Assembly (NCBI GenBank): GCA_026387965.1
Contig: JAPLKR010000103.1
Coordinates: 6,473 to 70,472 of the forward strand
Source: Fusobacteriota bacterium
Lineage (GTDB): Bacteria > Fusobacteriota > Fusobacteriia > JAPLKR01
Reading direction: 5' to 3'
DNA length: 64,000 nucleotides
The translations under genes were made by a program, and so were the position numbers. Every line of letters starts with the position of its first letter. The stretch's first letter is position 1. Under the pieces are notes generated by a model. That model saw nothing but the letters and a program-made list of their open reading frames with translations. It did no database searches and was not told the origin of the DNA. Below, piece by piece: positions 37,030 to 47,312 of this stretch.

Positions 37030-37599
37030 CTACTCATTTGTTGTTGTGATATTATTATACATCTTTTCAAGTCCATTAATCAAACCATTCAAAGCAATCT
37101 GATTTCTATATTGACTTACATTTGCTGCTATAGATTTTGGCAAAAATTTACTTGTGATTACAACTCTTGGAAGTAATACTTTTACATAGAAACTATTTTG
37201 AGTAAGTTTTTGACAAGAATTATTTGATGTGGATAGCGCCATTAATACAAGTATGATAAATACAACTAGTAGTGCCCCTTTTATTAGTCCTAGAACACCT
37301 CCTAAGACCCTATCTAACCAACCAAGCAAAGCAATTTTAATAATTACTCTCAAAAACTTCGCACAGAGTGCGAGTAAAAAATATAAAATTAAAAAAATAA
37401 CCACATACAACAGTACTGTTAATGTTGTGTGTGAACTCTCAATATGAACAAATTTTATCACATGAGGTGTTAAATACTTTGAAAGTAGTACCGCAATTAA
37501 AAAACCAAAAATGGAGAAAAATTCAGCAATAAAGCCACGAAAAAATCCTATTGCTGCAAAGAGTATGATAATCAGTGTTAATATTAAATCTAAACTCAT
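37030..37599 (-). CDS. cvpA: CvpA family membrane protein
   Basis: 189 aa with four N-terminal membrane helices (SLDLILTLIIILFAAIGFFRG start) and the family GWLDRVLGGVLGLIKGAL block, then a soluble tail. Linked elsewhere to colicin V production and envelope stress; mechanism unknown. It lies 12 nt after alr and 8 nt before lptF. Confidence 0.85.
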   Translation of the reverse strand: MSLDLILTLIIILFAAIGFFRGFIAEFFSIFGFLIAVLLSKYLTPHVIKFVHIESSHTTLTVLLYVVIFLILYFLLALCAKFLRVIIKIALLGWLDRVLGGVLGLIKGALLVVFIILVLMALSTSNNSCQKLTQNSFYVKVLLPRVVITSKFLPKSIAANVSQYRNQIALNGLINGLEKMYNNITTTNE

Positions 37600-37611
37600 T
37601 TTCCCTCCATT

Positions 37612-38769
37612 TTAAAAATTATTGTAAACTGAATTTTGAAGAAGTGTCACTTTACACACAAGTTCTTCGTCTTTAAAATATAATTTTGTTATTCTTGGAT
37701 TAATACTCGTTAGTATTTCCCAAGGTATTGTACCACAGACATCGGCCATTTTATAAATAGAAATATTTTCGCCAAGCAATATAACGTCTTTGTGAAGCGG
37801 TTTTCGAATATTTGAAGCATTTATCATCAAATTATCCATACATATTCTTCCAACGATAGAACACTTCTGCCCCGTCACTTCTACATCCCAATTATTACTC
37901 AGGTTTCGAAAAAGTCCATCTGCATACCCTATTGGAACCGTTGCAATAATTTCGCCACTTTTTGCTGTATAACTACGTCCATAGCTTATATCTAGAGATG
38001 CCTCAATCTTTTTCACAAAAAGTATTTTACTTTTAAAAGTCATAATTTGCTTTAGCTTTATCGTATCAAAGTTACATGGATACACACCGTAGAGAATCAA
38101 ACCAGGTCTTACCATATTCTCATATTTGCTTAACTTAGGAAATCTGAGTATTCCGGCACTATTTAAAATATGAATATATTCTATAGAATATTTTTCTAAA
38201 ACTTTTTGTACTATTAAATCAAAATCTGAGATTTGTTTTTGAGTGTACTCGTGGCTCTGCAATGAGTCCCCATCTGCATCAGAAAGATGTGTATACAGGC
38301 CACAAATTTCTGCAACTTTCAACCTTTTTATAATACGAATCGCCCTTATCGTTTCCAAGGGTTTAAAACCAATTCTACCCATTCCTGTATCAACTTTAAT
38401 ATGTATTTTCAAAGGATTTTTTCTAAAAAAAAATCTCTTTTCATACAAAAACTTAATTTCTTCTGGGCTTGATATGGTAATTTGAATGTTTTTTAGTGCA
38501 ATCTCTTCAAATTCTTCAAGTGGTACACTTGATAAAATTAAAATGGTTGACTTTATACCCTCTTCACGCAGTAAAAATGCCTCTTCACTCGTTGCAACTC
38601 CAAAATACTCTATCCCTAAATTAGATAAATGTTTAGCTATAGCAAATGCTCCATGTCCATAAGCATTTGCCTTAATAATTGCCATTATTTTTTTATTTAA
38701 CACTTGATTTTGAATTTGTATAACATTATGTGTTAACCTATCAAGATTGACATCAATCCAAGCGCGCAT
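37612..38769 (-). CDS. alr: Alanine racemase
   Basis: 385 aa from the ATG at 38769 (AGGAG 6 nt upstream). The PLP lysine is Lys33 in IIKANAYGHGA; HIKVDTGMGRIG and the catalytic Tyr segment SYGRSYTA are present, as is GRICMDNLMI. Converts L-Ala to D-Ala for peptidoglycan. Full length. It lies 9 nt after the small winged-helix gene. Confidence 0.94.
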   Translation of the reverse strand: MRAWIDVNLDRLTHNVIQIQNQVLNKKIMAIIKANAYGHGAFAIAKHLSNLGIEYFGVATSEEAFLLREEGIKSTILILSSVPLEEFEEIALKNIQITISSPEEIKFLYEKRFFFRKNPLKIHIKVDTGMGRIGFKPLETIRAIRIIKRLKVAEICGLYTHLSDADGDSLQSHEYTQKQISDFDLIVQKVLEKYSIEYIHILNSAGILRFPKLSKYENMVRPGLILYGVYPCNFDTIKLKQIMTFKSKILFVKKIEASLDISYGRSYTAKSGEIIATVPIGYADGLFRNLSNNWDVEVTGQKCSIVGRICMDNLMINASNIRKPLHKDVILLGENISIYKMADVCGTIPWEILTSINPRITKLYFKDEELVCKVTLLQNSVYNNF

Positions 38770-38778
38770 ACACAACTC

Positions 38779-38985
38779 CTATTTTAAATTAAACATTACT
38801 GAGCTTTTTACTTCCCAAGTTTTAAGCTGCCCTTCTCTAAAAAGCCATCCTAAACCCAATAAAAACTCATCTCTCGTTAGTCCGCTCTCTTTTAATAAAT
38901 TTGAAAAACTAATTTCTCCTTTATCATTTAAAATATTCCAAATAATTCCTGCCGTTTTTCCTATTGCATCCGTTGAATATTTCAT
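38779..38985 (-). CDS. Winged helix-turn-helix protein (DUF2582-like)
   Basis: 68 aa forming one compact winged helix: AGIIWNILNDKGEISFSNLLKESGLTRDEFLLGLGWLFREGQL. DUF2582 proteins are small wHTH domains without known targets. Its start overlaps the secF stop by one base. It may be a DNA-binding regulator of this block, but nothing in the sequence shows a target. Confidence 0.75.
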   Translation of the reverse strand: MKYSTDAIGKTAGIIWNILNDKGEISFSNLLKESGLTRDEFLLGLGWLFREGQLKTWEVKSSVMFNLK

Positions 38986-39914
38986 TATACTATTCCCCCC
39001 TCAGAAACCTCTATTTTAATTTTTTGTTTTTTTGTTTTTCCTTTTTTTCTTTTTCTCTCTTCAATTAAGAATACGATCGGACTTGCTACAAATATTGATG
39101 AGTAGGTTCCAGAAATAATTCCTATAAGTAGAGTAAGTAAGAATGTGTGAAGTGTAAGTCCTCCAAAAACAAGCATTGCTAGAATTGCTAGGCACGTTGT
39201 AACTGAAGAATTGATAGAACGTGTAAACGTTTGAGAAATACTACTATCAATAATATTTTCCAATGTATCTTTATTGAACAGTTTGCGTCTATTTTCTCTA
39301 ATTCTATCAAATATTACAATGGTATCGTTAATGGAATACCCTAAAATAGTTAATATAGCGGCAATAAATGTCGAATCAATTTGCCAACCAATCAAAGATA
39401 TAATCCCAGCGGCCATCACAATATCGTGAATAAGAGAAATAATTGCCCCCATCGCAAAACTAAATTCAAAACGAATGGTAATATATAGCACTATTGCGAT
39501 ACATCCAACAATAACTGCAAGTATTCCACTTTTGACAAGCTGAGAGCTAATAGAAGGTCCGATAAGCTCATATGACTGTAGTTGTGCATTAGGAAATTGC
39601 TCTGAAATTGCAGTCACAACACTCTCTTTTTCACTTTCAGCAAGTGGAGCTGTTCGAATATTCATAGTATTATTACCACTTGATTGAACAATACCCTCTT
39701 TTAAATTTGGAAATTGGGATGCTAACGTTGACATTTCTGACTGAACTGCTGTTACTGTTGTTCCTTGTTGAAATTGAAACTGAAATAAACTACCCCCTGT
39801 AAAATCAATTCCAAGGTTAAATCCTTTGAAAACAATAATACAAAGAAAGAAAATAAATGTTATTGCTTCAATTGAAAGAAATATTTTACTATTTTTAATA
39901 TATCTCAGTTGCAT
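38985..39914 (-). CDS. secF: SecF, protein translocase accessory subunit
   Basis: 309 aa with six membrane helices and the periplasmic domain after helix 1 (GFNLGIDFTGGSLFQF). Block SINDTIVIFDRIREN is the RND-type signature. With SecD it uses the proton motive force to complete export through SecYEG. A Lys-rich tail follows the last helix. Directly adjacent to secD with no gap. Confidence 0.93.
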   Translation of the reverse strand: MQLRYIKNSKIFLSIEAITFIFFLCIIVFKGFNLGIDFTGGSLFQFQFQQGTTVTAVQSEMSTLASQFPNLKEGIVQSSGNNTMNIRTAPLAESEKESVVTAISEQFPNAQLQSYELIGPSISSQLVKSGILAVIVGCIAIVLYITIRFEFSFAMGAIISLIHDIVMAAGIISLIGWQIDSTFIAAILTILGYSINDTIVIFDRIRENRRKLFNKDTLENIIDSSISQTFTRSINSSVTTCLAILAMLVFGGLTLHTFLLTLLIGIISGTYSSIFVASPIVFLIEERKRKKGKTKKQKIKIEVSEGGIV

Positions 39915-41144
39915 CTATTTTACCTCCTTTGGTTTGACACCAAATAGTTTTGTCGATTTTATTTTAAAGAAAATTACAAACTCACTTAAAATAATATTTG
40001 AAGCCCAAACATTTGTAAACAGACTTGCAATAAGTCCGATAAGTAGTGTTACTGCAAATCCTTTGATCTCACCTGTTCCAAGCCAAATTAGAATCAAAGA
40101 AATTATTATACCTGTCATGTGCGCATCAATAATTGTAACCATTGTTTTGCTAGTTCCTTGCTCTACAGATTTTAACACACTATTGCCATTTCGCATCTCT
40201 TCTTTAATTCTTTCAAAAATAATAACATTCGCATCTACTGCTATACCAAGTGTTAGAATAAATGCTGCAATTCCTGGAAGTGTAAAAGTTACTCCAAAAA
40301 ATTGCATTCCTGCAAATGTAATAAATCCAAAAATAATGAGTGAAACAATTGCCATCAACCCTGGAACTCTATACCAAATAAACATGAAAATACCGATTAG
40401 TACAAGTGCAAGTATTCCAGCATGGAAACTTTTTAGTATGGATATCGCTCCAAGTGTTGGCCCAACCTGACTCATGCTAAGTACTGTAACATTTAATGGA
40501 AGTGCCCCTGCATTAATCATATTAGCCACTTCAACAGTTTGTTTTGTCGTAAACTGGCCTTGAATAATAGCTTGACCATTTAATATTGGAGTTTCTAAAA
40601 CAGGACTTGATTCAACTTGACCATTTAGAAGTATTGCAAGTTGTTTCCCTACATTTTGACTAGTGATTTGGGCAAATTTTTGTGTTCCAGTTGATGTAAA
40701 TGTAATATTTACTCCTGGCAGACCTTTCGAATCATATCCCGGAGCTGCAACTTTTACATCGCTTCCTGTCATAAGTGTTGGCCCTAGTGCCCCATCACTT
40801 TGAACTATTTTAAATTCTAAAACGTTCATTGAACCTAAAATTTTCATGGCTTCATTCGCATCGGTTGCACCTGGAAGTTGAACGATAATTTTGTCATTCC
40901 CACTCTTTTCAATGGTAGACTCGGATACCCCAAGTCCATTAATTCGTTTATTTAATCCATCAATAAGTGCCGACATAGATTGTGGATTGACCTGTGCTTG
41001 AGCCGTTGGCTGAGCTTGCAATGTCGCAGAAACTCCCCCTTTCAAATCTAACCCCAACTTAACTGGTATCATGAAAGTGCAGTATAATGCCGCTAAAAGC
41101 ACTACTATAATAATGCCAAGTTTGATGAGTAATTCTTTTTTCAT
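39915..41144 (-). CDS. secD: SecD, protein translocase accessory subunit
   Basis: 409 aa. N-terminal helix, LGLDLKGGVSATLQ, P1 head/base periplasmic domain with GATDANEAM, then helices 2-6 with GIAVDANVIIFERIKEE. Shorter than E. coli SecD (615 aa) because the periplasmic domain is compact, as in Gram-positive-type SecD. Pairs with SecF. Confidence 0.93.
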   Translation of the reverse strand: MKKELLIKLGIIIVVLLAALYCTFMIPVKLGLDLKGGVSATLQAQPTAQAQVNPQSMSALIDGLNKRINGLGVSESTIEKSGNDKIIVQLPGATDANEAMKILGSMNVLEFKIVQSDGALGPTLMTGSDVKVAAPGYDSKGLPGVNITFTSTGTQKFAQITSQNVGKQLAILLNGQVESSPVLETPILNGQAIIQGQFTTKQTVEVANMINAGALPLNVTVLSMSQVGPTLGAISILKSFHAGILALVLIGIFMFIWYRVPGLMAIVSLIIFGFITFAGMQFFGVTFTLPGIAAFILTLGIAVDANVIIFERIKEEMRNGNSVLKSVEQGTSKTMVTIIDAHMTGIIISLILIWLGTGEIKGFAVTLLIGLIASLFTNVWASNIILSEFVIFFKIKSTKLFGVKPKEVK

Positions 41145-41576
41145 TTATTTTTTCCCCTCCATTAATTTATTTTTTAAGTGCGTTTCAAGAATAATGGCAG
41201 CAGCCACTTTATCAACGACATTCTTATGATTTTTACGTCTTTCATTTCCAATCGTATATAAAAGTTCATGGGCTTCTACCGTTGAAAGGCGCTCATCAAC
41301 AAAAATAATTTTAACTCTGTGTTCTAGTTTATTATAAAGTTTTTTAGCAAAAAGCTCGACTTTTTCAGTTTGAAGTGTTTTCTCACCGTCCATGCCATAG
41401 GGAATTCCAACAATAATTTCTTTAATTTCATATTCGCCCACTAACTCTCTAATCCTATCTAGAGCTTTAATTTTCTTTCTGTCAATTACTTCTAAAGGCT
41501 TTGAAATGATTTGCATCGGGTCGCTAATTGCCACACCAATTCTCACATCTCCAACATCTAAGGATAAAAGTCTCAT
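41145..41576 (-). CDS. ruvX: RuvX/YqgF Holliday-junction resolvase-like nuclease
   Basis: 143 aa with the RNase H fold: LSLDVGDVRIGVAISDP (first Asp), EIIVGIPYGMDGEKT, and FVDERLSTVEAHELL (acidic cluster), then a final Asp in KNVVDKVAAAIILE. Acts in 16S rRNA maturation and proposed junction resolution. Overlaps alaS by 4 nt. Confidence 0.92.
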   Translation of the reverse strand: MRLLSLDVGDVRIGVAISDPMQIISKPLEVIDRKKIKALDRIRELVGEYEIKEIIVGIPYGMDGEKTLQTEKVELFAKKLYNKLEHRVKIIFVDERLSTVEAHELLYTIGNERRKNHKNVVDKVAAAIILETHLKNKLMEGKK

Positions 41577-44170
41577 ATTTTTCCTTTAATGAACTCTTTT
41601 AAGCTACCCTCTAACTCTTTAAACGATAAAGTTAATTCACTTTTAGAAATTCCTGCTTGAACAATGTCTGGTCTTCCGCCACCTTTAAATCCAAGTACCT
41701 TTAGGTGTTCCATAATATCTCTAGCATCAAGTTGAATTCTACCTGACAACTCTTTTGATAGTGAAATGAGAAGCGTCAAATTATCTTCTATTTTAACACC
41801 ATATACAAATATTGATAAAGGGAACTTTTGTTTCAAACTATCTAACAATAGCTTAGCATCTTTTATATCTACATCATCTTCAATCATAAAGAAAAAACGC
41901 GCAGCTCCAAGATCTTGAAACTTTTGAGCAATAGCAGTAACAGAGTGATTTCTTATCTCCTCTTTAAGTTTTTCAATTGTTTGATCTTTTTCCTTCATTT
42001 CATCAACCAATTTGTCCAATTTTTCAATTAATTTATAACGGTTTGCTTTAAGTTTATCAGAAATTTTATCAAGCTCTGATTCCATAAAATTATAGCGTCT
42101 GTAAACTTCATATCCTGTAATAGCTTCAATTCGTCTCACACCTGCAGAGATACCTGCTTCAGAAAGAATTTTCAGCATTCCTAGATCACCTGTTCGATCA
42201 ACGTGAGTTCCGCCACACAGTTCTATGGATTCACCCTCAATCTCAATTACACGAACAAAATCTTGATATTTATCATCAAAAAAAGCTAATGCACCTCGAC
42301 TCTCAGCTTGTGTGAAACTCATTTCTTCCTTTGAAACTCCACTATTTTTCCAAATTATTTCATTCACTTCTTTTTCAATTTTTTGAATTAAATCACGATC
42401 TACCGCTTGAAAATAGCTGAAATCAAAACGCATTCTCTTATCATCAATATGCGAACCCGCTTGATGAACATTTTTACCTAAATGTTCACGTAGTTTAGCA
42501 TGAACCAAATGTGCCGCTGTATGATTGGCCGTAATTTTTTTTCGTCGAACTGCTGAAACTTCTAAATCATAAACAGAGTGTAGATCTAGACTTCCACCAA
42601 CTACTTTGATTTTATGAATATAAATATCTTGTTTTTTTGAAACATCAATGACTTCACCCTCAAAATTTTCCGAGATAATTTTGCCATGATCAGCTACTTG
42701 ACCACCCGACTCTGCATAAAATGGTGTTTTGTCAAATATCACATCATAGATATTTTTATCACTATTTTTTAGATGAATAATTTTCCCTTTACACGAAAGC
42801 TCTTTATACCCAACAAAATCAGTTTTCCCATATTTTATAGCTAACTCTTCAATAAATTTCTCTTCTACCTGTTCCATTACAACATCACGAGTACTACGAG
42901 AATTTTCTCTTTGAGCATTTAATGACTTTTCAAAATCAGCTTTATTAATATCATGACCTGATTCTCTCGCAATTTCTTGAGTTAGCTCATATGGAAACCC
43001 ATATGTATCATACAACTTAAATGCCGTCTCTCCTGAAAGTTTTTCATCTAATTTAAGGGTAGATAATGCCTGCGTTAACATATCAAGACCTTGATCTAAT
43101 GTCTTTTGGAAACGTTCTTCTTCTTTATCTATCATAAGCTTAATATAATCGGTATTTGATTGTAAATCTCTATAGTGTTCCCCCATTACTTGAACAACGA
43201 CATCTACAAGTCTTGAAAGAAAAGCTTCATGAAAATTCATTCTTCTTGCGTATGTTGAAGCTCTTCGAAGCAACTTTCTTAAAATATAACCACGCCCCTC
43301 ATTAGAAGGAAGTATTCCATCAGAAATCATAAATGTAGCGGCTCTTACATGGTCAGCAATAACTTTCTTCTCATAACTATGTTCTTTTGAGTTGGGAATA
43401 ATATTTTCAATAGTATTAATAATTGGAACAAATAAATCTGTATCAAAATTTGTATCAACATTTTGCATAACGGAGCAAATTCGCTCAAGCCCCATTCCAG
43501 TATCAATATTTTTCTTAGGTAGTGGTTCAAAAGAACCATCTTCTAATTTGTTAAATTCAGTGAACACAAGATTCCAAATCTCAAGAAAACGATCACACTC
43601 GCACCCAATATTACACTCGGGGCCACATTTGTGTTCTTCGCCTCTATCAATATGGATTTCACTACATGGACCACATGAACCCGTAGGTCCTACTTCCCAA
43701 AAATTATCCTTTGCACCCATTTTTACAATTCGATCACGAGAAACACCGGCTTTATTTTCCCATAGTTCAATGCTCTCATCATCTTGTTCATAAACCGTTA
43801 TCCATAATCTATCTCTTTCAATTCCAAGCTCTTTTGTAATAAATTCCCATGCCATTACAATAGCTTCTTCTTTAAAATAATCTCCAAATGCAAAATTCCC
43901 CAACATTTCAAAAAAAGTTTGATGTCTTGCCGTTTTACCTACATTATCTAGATCATTGGTTCTAATACATTTTTGACATGATGCTATTCTAGGGGTTGGT
44001 GCTAACTTTTTACCTAAAAAGAAGGGCTTAAAAGGAACCATTCCAGCAATAGTGAGCAGCATCGTCGGATCATCTGGAATAAGAGACGCACTATCATATA
44101 TTTTATGTTGATAATTCTCAAAGAATTTCAAATATTTTGTACGTAGTTCCTTACTTGTTAAATATTTCAT
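41573..44170 (-). CDS. alaS: Alanyl-tRNA synthetase
   Basis: 865 aa. Class II catalytic core at the N-terminus (LTIAGMVPFKPFFLG; HQTFFEMLGNFAFGDYFKEEA). The editing domain zinc site is made by HTAAHLVH (about 548) and CGGTH (about 650), followed by a coiled-coil-rich C-Ala domain with GFKGGGRPDIVQAG. A four-Cys zinc-like cluster (CGPECNIGCECD) occurs around residue 180, as in several anaerobes. Full length and intact. Confidence 0.95.
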   Translation of the reverse strand: MKYLTSKELRTKYLKFFENYQHKIYDSASLIPDDPTMLLTIAGMVPFKPFFLGKKLAPTPRIASCQKCIRTNDLDNVGKTARHQTFFEMLGNFAFGDYFKEEAIVMAWEFITKELGIERDRLWITVYEQDDESIELWENKAGVSRDRIVKMGAKDNFWEVGPTGSCGPCSEIHIDRGEEHKCGPECNIGCECDRFLEIWNLVFTEFNKLEDGSFEPLPKKNIDTGMGLERICSVMQNVDTNFDTDLFVPIINTIENIIPNSKEHSYEKKVIADHVRAATFMISDGILPSNEGRGYILRKLLRRASTYARRMNFHEAFLSRLVDVVVQVMGEHYRDLQSNTDYIKLMIDKEEERFQKTLDQGLDMLTQALSTLKLDEKLSGETAFKLYDTYGFPYELTQEIARESGHDINKADFEKSLNAQRENSRSTRDVVMEQVEEKFIEELAIKYGKTDFVGYKELSCKGKIIHLKNSDKNIYDVIFDKTPFYAESGGQVADHGKIISENFEGEVIDVSKKQDIYIHKIKVVGGSLDLHSVYDLEVSAVRRKKITANHTAAHLVHAKLREHLGKNVHQAGSHIDDKRMRFDFSYFQAVDRDLIQKIEKEVNEIIWKNSGVSKEEMSFTQAESRGALAFFDDKYQDFVRVIEIEGESIELCGGTHVDRTGDLGMLKILSEAGISAGVRRIEAITGYEVYRRYNFMESELDKISDKLKANRYKLIEKLDKLVDEMKEKDQTIEKLKEEIRNHSVTAIAQKFQDLGAARFFFMIEDDVDIKDAKLLLDSLKQKFPLSIFVYGVKIEDNLTLLISLSKELSGRIQLDARDIMEHLKVLGFKGGGRPDIVQAGISKSELTLSFKELEGSLKEFIKGKI

Positions 44171-44180
44171 TCATAACTCC

Positions 44181-44918
44181 TTATAATAATTTACTTTTGA
44201 ATTCAAATTCATTTCCTAGATAATGTTTAATAGCAAGCGGGTCAACTGCCACTTCTGAACTTGTTCCACTTACTAAAATTTTTCCCTCAGACATAATATA
44301 AGCACGTTCTGTAATAGAAAGCGTCTCCCTTACATTATGGTCCGTTATAAGTATCCCCAATCCACGATTTTTTAGATATAATATGATGTTTTGAATATCT
44401 GCAACGGCAATTGGATCAACCCCCGCAAAAGGTTCGTCAAGCAAAATAAAGTCTGGCTCATTCGCAAGTGTGCGCGCAATTTCCACACGTCGTCGCTCTC
44501 CTCCAGAAAGAGAATATCCAAAACTTTTAGCAATATGACTAATTTTAAACTCTTCAAGAAGCCCATCCTTAATTCTAATACGCTCTTTTTTGGCAATATT
44601 TTTTAGCTCAAGTATCGTCAGAATATTTTCTTCAACAGTAAGATTTCTAAATACCGAAGCTTCTTGAGCAAGATAACCTAGTCCAAGCCTAGCTCTTTTA
44701 AACATTGGAAAATTCGTAATCTCTTCTTCATTATAATATACTTGCCCACCATCAGGTTTTACTATTCCGGTAATCATATAAAATGTCGTTGTTTTCCCGG
44801 CACCATTTGGACCTAAAAGCCCTACAATTTCACCTTTATTAATTTGCAAGCTCACATCACTTACAACTACTCTTTTTTTATATATCTTTTTCAAATTCGT
44901 AGCTATAATATCTTTCAT
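44181..44918 (-). CDS. lptB: LptB, lipopolysaccharide export ATPase
   Basis: 245 aa ABC ATPase. Walker [10 protein letters not shown] (36-44), Q-loop [19 protein letters not shown] (the LptB form), signature LSGGERRR, Walker [14 protein letters not shown] and switch His in [10 protein letters not shown]. Powers LptFG extraction of lipopolysaccharide and its push along the LptC-LptA bridge. It follows the second LptC/A-like gene by 8 nt, confirming the functional link. Confidence 0.94.
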   Translation of the reverse strand: MKDIIATNLKKIYKKRVVVSDVSLQINKGEIVGLLGPNGAGKTTTFYMITGIVKPDGGQVYYNEEEITNFPMFKRARLGLGYLAQEASVFRNLTVEENILTILELKNIAKKERIRIKDGLLEEFKISHIAKSFGYSLSGGERRRVEIARTLANEPDFILLDEPFAGVDPIAVADIQNIILYLKNRGLGILITDHNVRETLSITERAYIMSEGKILVSGTSSEVAVDPLAIKHYLGNEFEFKSKLL

Positions 44919-44926
44919 ATATTCTC

Positions 44927-47151
44927 CTATTTATAATTATAGCGTATATTGTAGCCATAAATTTTTAAATTTTGACTCGCAATATCATACACTCCCTCAT
45001 CAACATTTGTAATGTTGAGATTTTTTTCAGTTGCTGAGACATTTTTGCTAAAATATATCTTTTGAGCGACATTATCAAACATTGCATTTTGGCCTGTTAC
45101 TGTAACTTCGTTTCCATCACTGATTAAATTTGAAACAACATTTTTAATCACATAAATTTTATTTTGCGATACAATGTAATTAAGAATTTCGCCCGTAACT
45201 GTCACCACATACGGATGCCCATTTGTATTTACTGCAGAATAATTTACCGTAACATTTTCTTTTCCTGTAATAACATCATTAAGTTTATCGTAATTGATCG
45301 TGTTACTTCTAAGCGTTCCATTCACAGTTTTTAAAAAAGCATCACCTTGCATCACGGCTCCACACACTTCTTCTTGCGAGGGGCCATTAATATTTTGTTT
45401 TGTGTATTGTACAACAATTTGCTGTGCACCAAAAGTTATATTTTTTGTTTGTGGATTACCTTGAGTATTCACCCAATTTCCTGTCACATTACCATTCGCC
45501 GTTAATGTTTGGGTAATATTATCAAGCACAATGGTTGAAGCATTGGTATTATCACCAATTGTTGAGCTAAACTGAGCATTCCCGCTCGCATCCATCTTAT
45601 TTACACCCTCATTGTCACCTTGCAATAGGGTATTAATTCGGTTTGCCACTAAATTATAAGTTACGAGTCCCACCCCTGGTCTTTCACTCAGTGTAATAAT
45701 TTTGGCATTACCGACTGATTCAGCTGTATGTCCTACCAAATCACATGCTATATGATTTCCATAGACTTGATATTTATTATCTATATTAACATACCCTTTA
45801 CCATCAAACGTTCCAGACATTAACACATTGTTATTTCCAAGTACTAAAGACATTTCATTCGCAGAATACGTTACTGCATTGGCTCCAATAATTTTACCTG
45901 ATACATTTCCCGAAGCATCCAAACTCTTATCACTCACAAGTGCGATTTTACTACCTGTTAAAAAATCGCCTAAAGAATCGCTAAATCTAGAGCCTACTCC
46001 TGTTAGATTAACACTACTCAGCTCAGCTGCGCTTCCATTTTTTAAAAAATTGGTCAAAATGATATTCGAAATTACATTGTATGTTACTATTACCCCATTT
46101 TTCATATTATCTAATTGCATTTTACCATTACCATTAACATTAAAATAAGTCGTGGTATCCGTTATAATTTGATTACCATAAATATATTGCCCATTATCGG
46201 CAAGTATTTTAGCATTTCCTGAAATATTTAATAGCGTAATCTTCCTCGTTGCTTTCGAAAAATTTGTTTGTAAACTATCGCAGTAAATTGTTATCTGTTT
46301 AGAATTAATAGCCCCTTGATTTTTAGAGTTATTAATAATACTTTTTACTGAGCCTTTAGCTATAACTATTCCATTTGTGTACTGCACTTGGTTAGCTTGA
46401 AGCTCTCCAAATGACTGACTATTTATATTTACAACACCATTCATTAAAAGTGATGACACATTATCTTTTGAAAACGTTATCACCGCTACATCACTTTGAA
46501 TCGCTGTACTATCACCGTTTTGAGCGATTACCCCATGAACATTCCCTGTTAAATTAGCAATTGAGCTTTTTTGAGAATACACGAGTCTATTACATTCAAT
46601 ATGACTATTGCCTTTATCTAGAACTGAATTATTTCCTGAAAAATTCTGGTTTTTCAAGTCAATGACAGGGTTATTATTCAAAATAATCTGACCGCCACTA
46701 CTTTTAATTGTCATAGATTTACTTGATGTCAATAGTTGTGTCGAACGATTATACGTAACATCTGTTCCATCAACTTCAATACTACTTGTTTTAATGACGA
46801 CGCTACCTTCCAACTGTATCGTCGGAGAGTTTTGGTATGTTGAGACACCGCCACTCGCATTAAATTAATAGAACTATCCGTTTTACTGTAAATACCATTA
46901 TTTGATTGCAGGGTATAATTTTGTGAAACCAGTTTAGGGTTAATAAAAGTCACCTGAGTTCGCTCTGAATTCACTGACTGCTTATCTGCTGTTAGTGTAT
47001 AATTTTGATCTAAAACAAACTTTGCGTTACTCATGGTAATTTCACTAGATGATGAAAAATTTGCAGTTGATGGCGAATCTTTTTTTACATACAAATAATA
47101 ACATAAAATTATCACTGCAATGGTTATGATTATTTTAACCCTTTTTTTCAC
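44927..47151 (-). CDS. LptC/LptA-type bridge protein, interrupted by a frameshift
   Basis: The N-terminal part starts at the GTG at 47151 (GGAGG 5 nt upstream), has one membrane helix ([16 protein letters not shown]) and an LptC-like beta domain. Near residue 95 the frame is lost at TTAATTTAATGCG; one extra A restores reading into [20 protein letters not shown] and a continuous frame to 44927. Together about 740 aa: an LptC-like anchor followed by several OstA/LptA-type beta repeats (for example [48 protein letters not shown]). Either a sequence error or a recent mutation. Its layout matches the larger upstream paralogue. Confidence 0.72.
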
Positions 47152-47219
47152 ATCAGCCTCCAAATTATTCACACTTAACTCTTTTACATTTTATGCTATA
47201 TCAAATATAACCACTAACT

Positions 47220-47248
47220 ATTATATCATAATTTTTTATATATTTTAA
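47220..47248 (-). promoter_or_regulatory. Promoter for the second LptC/A-lptB-alaS segment
   Basis: TATAAT with TTAAAA 17 nt upstream on the minus strand, between the terminator at 47274-47308 and the GTG at 47151. The -35 is weak, but the position after a terminator requires a promoter here. Confidence 0.55.
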
Positions 47249-47273
47249 GTAGCGATTATCATAATTTTATCAC

Positions 47274-47308
47274 AAAAAGAGAGTGATATAGGCTATCACT
47301 CTCTTTAA
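47274..47308 (-). terminator. Terminator after the 932-aa bridge gene
   Basis: AAAGAGAGTGATA/TATCACTCTCTTT with a 5-nt loop, directly after the stop codon and followed by T-rich sequence on the minus strand. It splits the co-directional block into two transcription units. Confidence 0.85.
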
Positions 47309-47312
47309 AAAA

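Noticed and set aside
39826-40470. Long plus-strand open frame opposite secF/secD
   Set aside because: It is antisense to two well-conserved membrane protein genes, has no ribosome site and its product is a low-complexity hydrophobic shadow.
43392-43793. 133-codon plus-strand frame opposite alaS
   Set aside because: Antisense shadow of the conserved catalytic core of alaS; no ribosome site.
46840-46880. Programmed -1 frameshift in the LptC/A gene
   Set aside because: The site TTAATTTAATG is not an X XXY YYZ slippery heptamer and no stimulatory stem or pseudoknot is evident just downstream; a one-base indel is simpler.
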